A DNA stretch of 64,000 nucleotides from CAJBVW01 sp964457335 (GTDB lineage: Bacteria; Myxococcota_A; UBA796; SXON01): positions 22,143-86,142 of the forward strand of contig CAYWGD010000017.1 in the NCBI GenBank assembly GCA_964457335.1. Direction: 5' to 3'. This document shows positions 63,304 through 64,000 of this stretch, one piece after another (position 1 is the stretch's first letter; the number at the start of each line of letters is the position of its first letter). The translations under genes and the position numbers were made by a program. The notes under the pieces are model-generated. The model was not told the origin of the DNA. It saw nothing but the letters and a program-made list of their open reading frames with translations, and did not search any database.

Positions 63304-64000
63304 CTAGGCCGTCCGGATCTCGACCCGGCTGCGGCCGGGGCCCACCTTCTCGACGGCGACCCAGGTGCCGAGGCGCTCCGCGAGCCCGCCCACGTGGGAG
63401 ATGACGCCGACGGTGCGGCCCTCGGCGCGCAGGGCCTCGAGCGAGGCGAGGGCCACGTCGAGCGTGTCGGCGTCGAGCGTGCCGAAGCCCTCGTCGATGA
63501 AGATCGACTCGACGCGGGTGCGCGTGGCGGCGAGCGAGGCGAGGCCGAGCGCGAGGGCGAGCGAGACGAGGAAGGTCTCGCCGCCGGAGAGGCTCGTCAG
63601 CGGGCGGACCTGCTCGGCCATGTGCAGGTCGGCCACCTGGAGCTCCATCTCCTCGTTGGGGACGCGCTGGAGCTGGTAGCGCGGGTTGAGCGAGGCGAGC
63701 TGGGCGTTCGCCTCGACGAGGAGCAGGTTGAGCGTGAGGGACTGCGCGAACTTGCGGAAGCTCGTGCCGTCGCGGGAGCCGATGAGGCGGCCGAGGGTGC
63801 GCCAGCGCTCGGCGACGACGCGACGGGCGTCGAGCGCGGGCAGGAGCTCCGCGACGCGCGCGCGGCGGTCGTCGTCCGCGAGCAGCGCGGCGCGGGCGCG
63901 GGACCAGGCCTCGTCGGCGGCGCGTTGGGCCGCCTCGGCCGCGGGCAGGGCGGCCTCGGCGGCGACGGCGTCCGTGTCGGGGGCGTCGGTGGCGGCGTGG
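63304..64000 (-). CDS. sbcC: SbcC-type exonuclease ATPase, C-terminal part
   Basis: The last 231 residues of a long SMC-like protein; the frame is open to the window edge. After a coiled-coil region come SFRKFAQSLTLNLLLVEANAQL, LNPRYQLQRVPNEE, the signature LTSLSGGETFLVSLALALGLA, Walker B SIFIDEGFGTLD and the H-loop VISHV. These are SbcC/Rad50 hallmarks. With SbcD it would cleave hairpins and palindromes, of which this genome has many. Confidence 0.93.
   Translation of the reverse strand, partial: HAATDAPDTDAVAAEAALPAAEAAQRAADEAWSRARAALLADDDRRARVAELLPALDARRVVAERWRTLGRLIGSRDGTSFRKFAQSLTLNLLLVEANAQLASLNPRYQLQRVPNEEMELQVADLHMAEQVRPLTSLSGGETFLVSLALALGLASLAATRTRVESIFIDEGFGTLDADTLDVALASLEALRAEGRTVGVISHVGGLAERLGTWVAVEKVGPGRSRVEIRTA

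Overview
The window is very GC-rich (about 70%) bacterial chromosome. The genes are packed tightly, with many 1- or 4-base start/stop overlaps. Several traits point to Myxococcota or a related former deltaproteobacterial group: a Ser/Thr protein kinase beside a TPR protein, a protein ending in a MYXO-CTERM-like tail, many small lipoproteins, sigma-54 response regulators, a hybrid histidine kinase, a caspase-fold protein and NHL beta-propeller lipoproteins. This placement is an inference from gene content, not from a marker gene.

Layout. 1-2439: a partial TPR protein and a Ser/Thr kinase on the minus strand. 2602-7639: phoB, a candidate Pho box, then pstS-pstC-pstA-pstB-phoU as one coupled operon with no phoR visible. 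7678-14118: a GT2/acyltransferase fusion, a TonB-dependent receptor, mannose-6-phosphate isomerase and a large secreted protein with a possible BPI/TULIP fold. 14243-16520 (minus): lipoprotein, a decarboxylase-like crotonase and MeaB GTPase. 16643-20584: lipoprotein, outer-membrane protein, purE-purK and a small protein. 20592-28720: propeller lipoprotein, SRAP protein, a seven-domain hybrid kinase, and an NtrB/NtrC-type pair behind a sigma-54-type promoter.

28725-34316 is accessory DNA with more relaxed codon use. It holds an HsdR-N-type nuclease-like protein, a Tat-exported protein, a zinc-ribbon/TerB protein with a tiny coupled lipoprotein, small unknown genes and a TIR-like/winged-helix protein. 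The part from 31353 to 34316 is bracketed by a 39/42-identical direct repeat of the 3' end of pyruvate kinase, as expected of an element inserted at the end of pyk. No integrase was seen.

34273-50877: pyruvate kinase, a FAN1-type nuclease, a small HTH protein, a thiolase, several exported proteins, an HD hydrolase, a caspase-fold pseudo-enzyme, a selenocysteine tRNA (selC), a CHASE/PAS/GGDEF/EAL protein with a degenerate GGDEF motif, a KGG-repeat stress protein, GTP-type PEP carboxykinase and a YceI protein. 50900-64000: a sigma-54 response regulator, a TlpA thioredoxin coupled to an outer-membrane barrel, a DapA-family protein lacking its catalytic lysine, a two-domain discoidin-like protein, a VWA lipoprotein, a Bpt aminoacyl-transferase, a lipoprotein behind a near-consensus sigma-54 promoter, three tandem NHL-propeller lipoproteins and the end of sbcC.

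Two features cut across the window. A hairpin-forming repeat (TTCTTGGGGCGGGGGG, loop, CCCCCCGCAACGCCCC) occurs four times between genes, and its two halves also occur inside the Ser/Thr kinase gene. Several lipoproteins have extremely short signal peptides, with the lipobox cysteine at residue 9 to 11; for three of them an in-frame stop just upstream excludes a longer start. Coordinates and frames come from reading the sequence. Family names come from recognised motifs and were not checked by database search.
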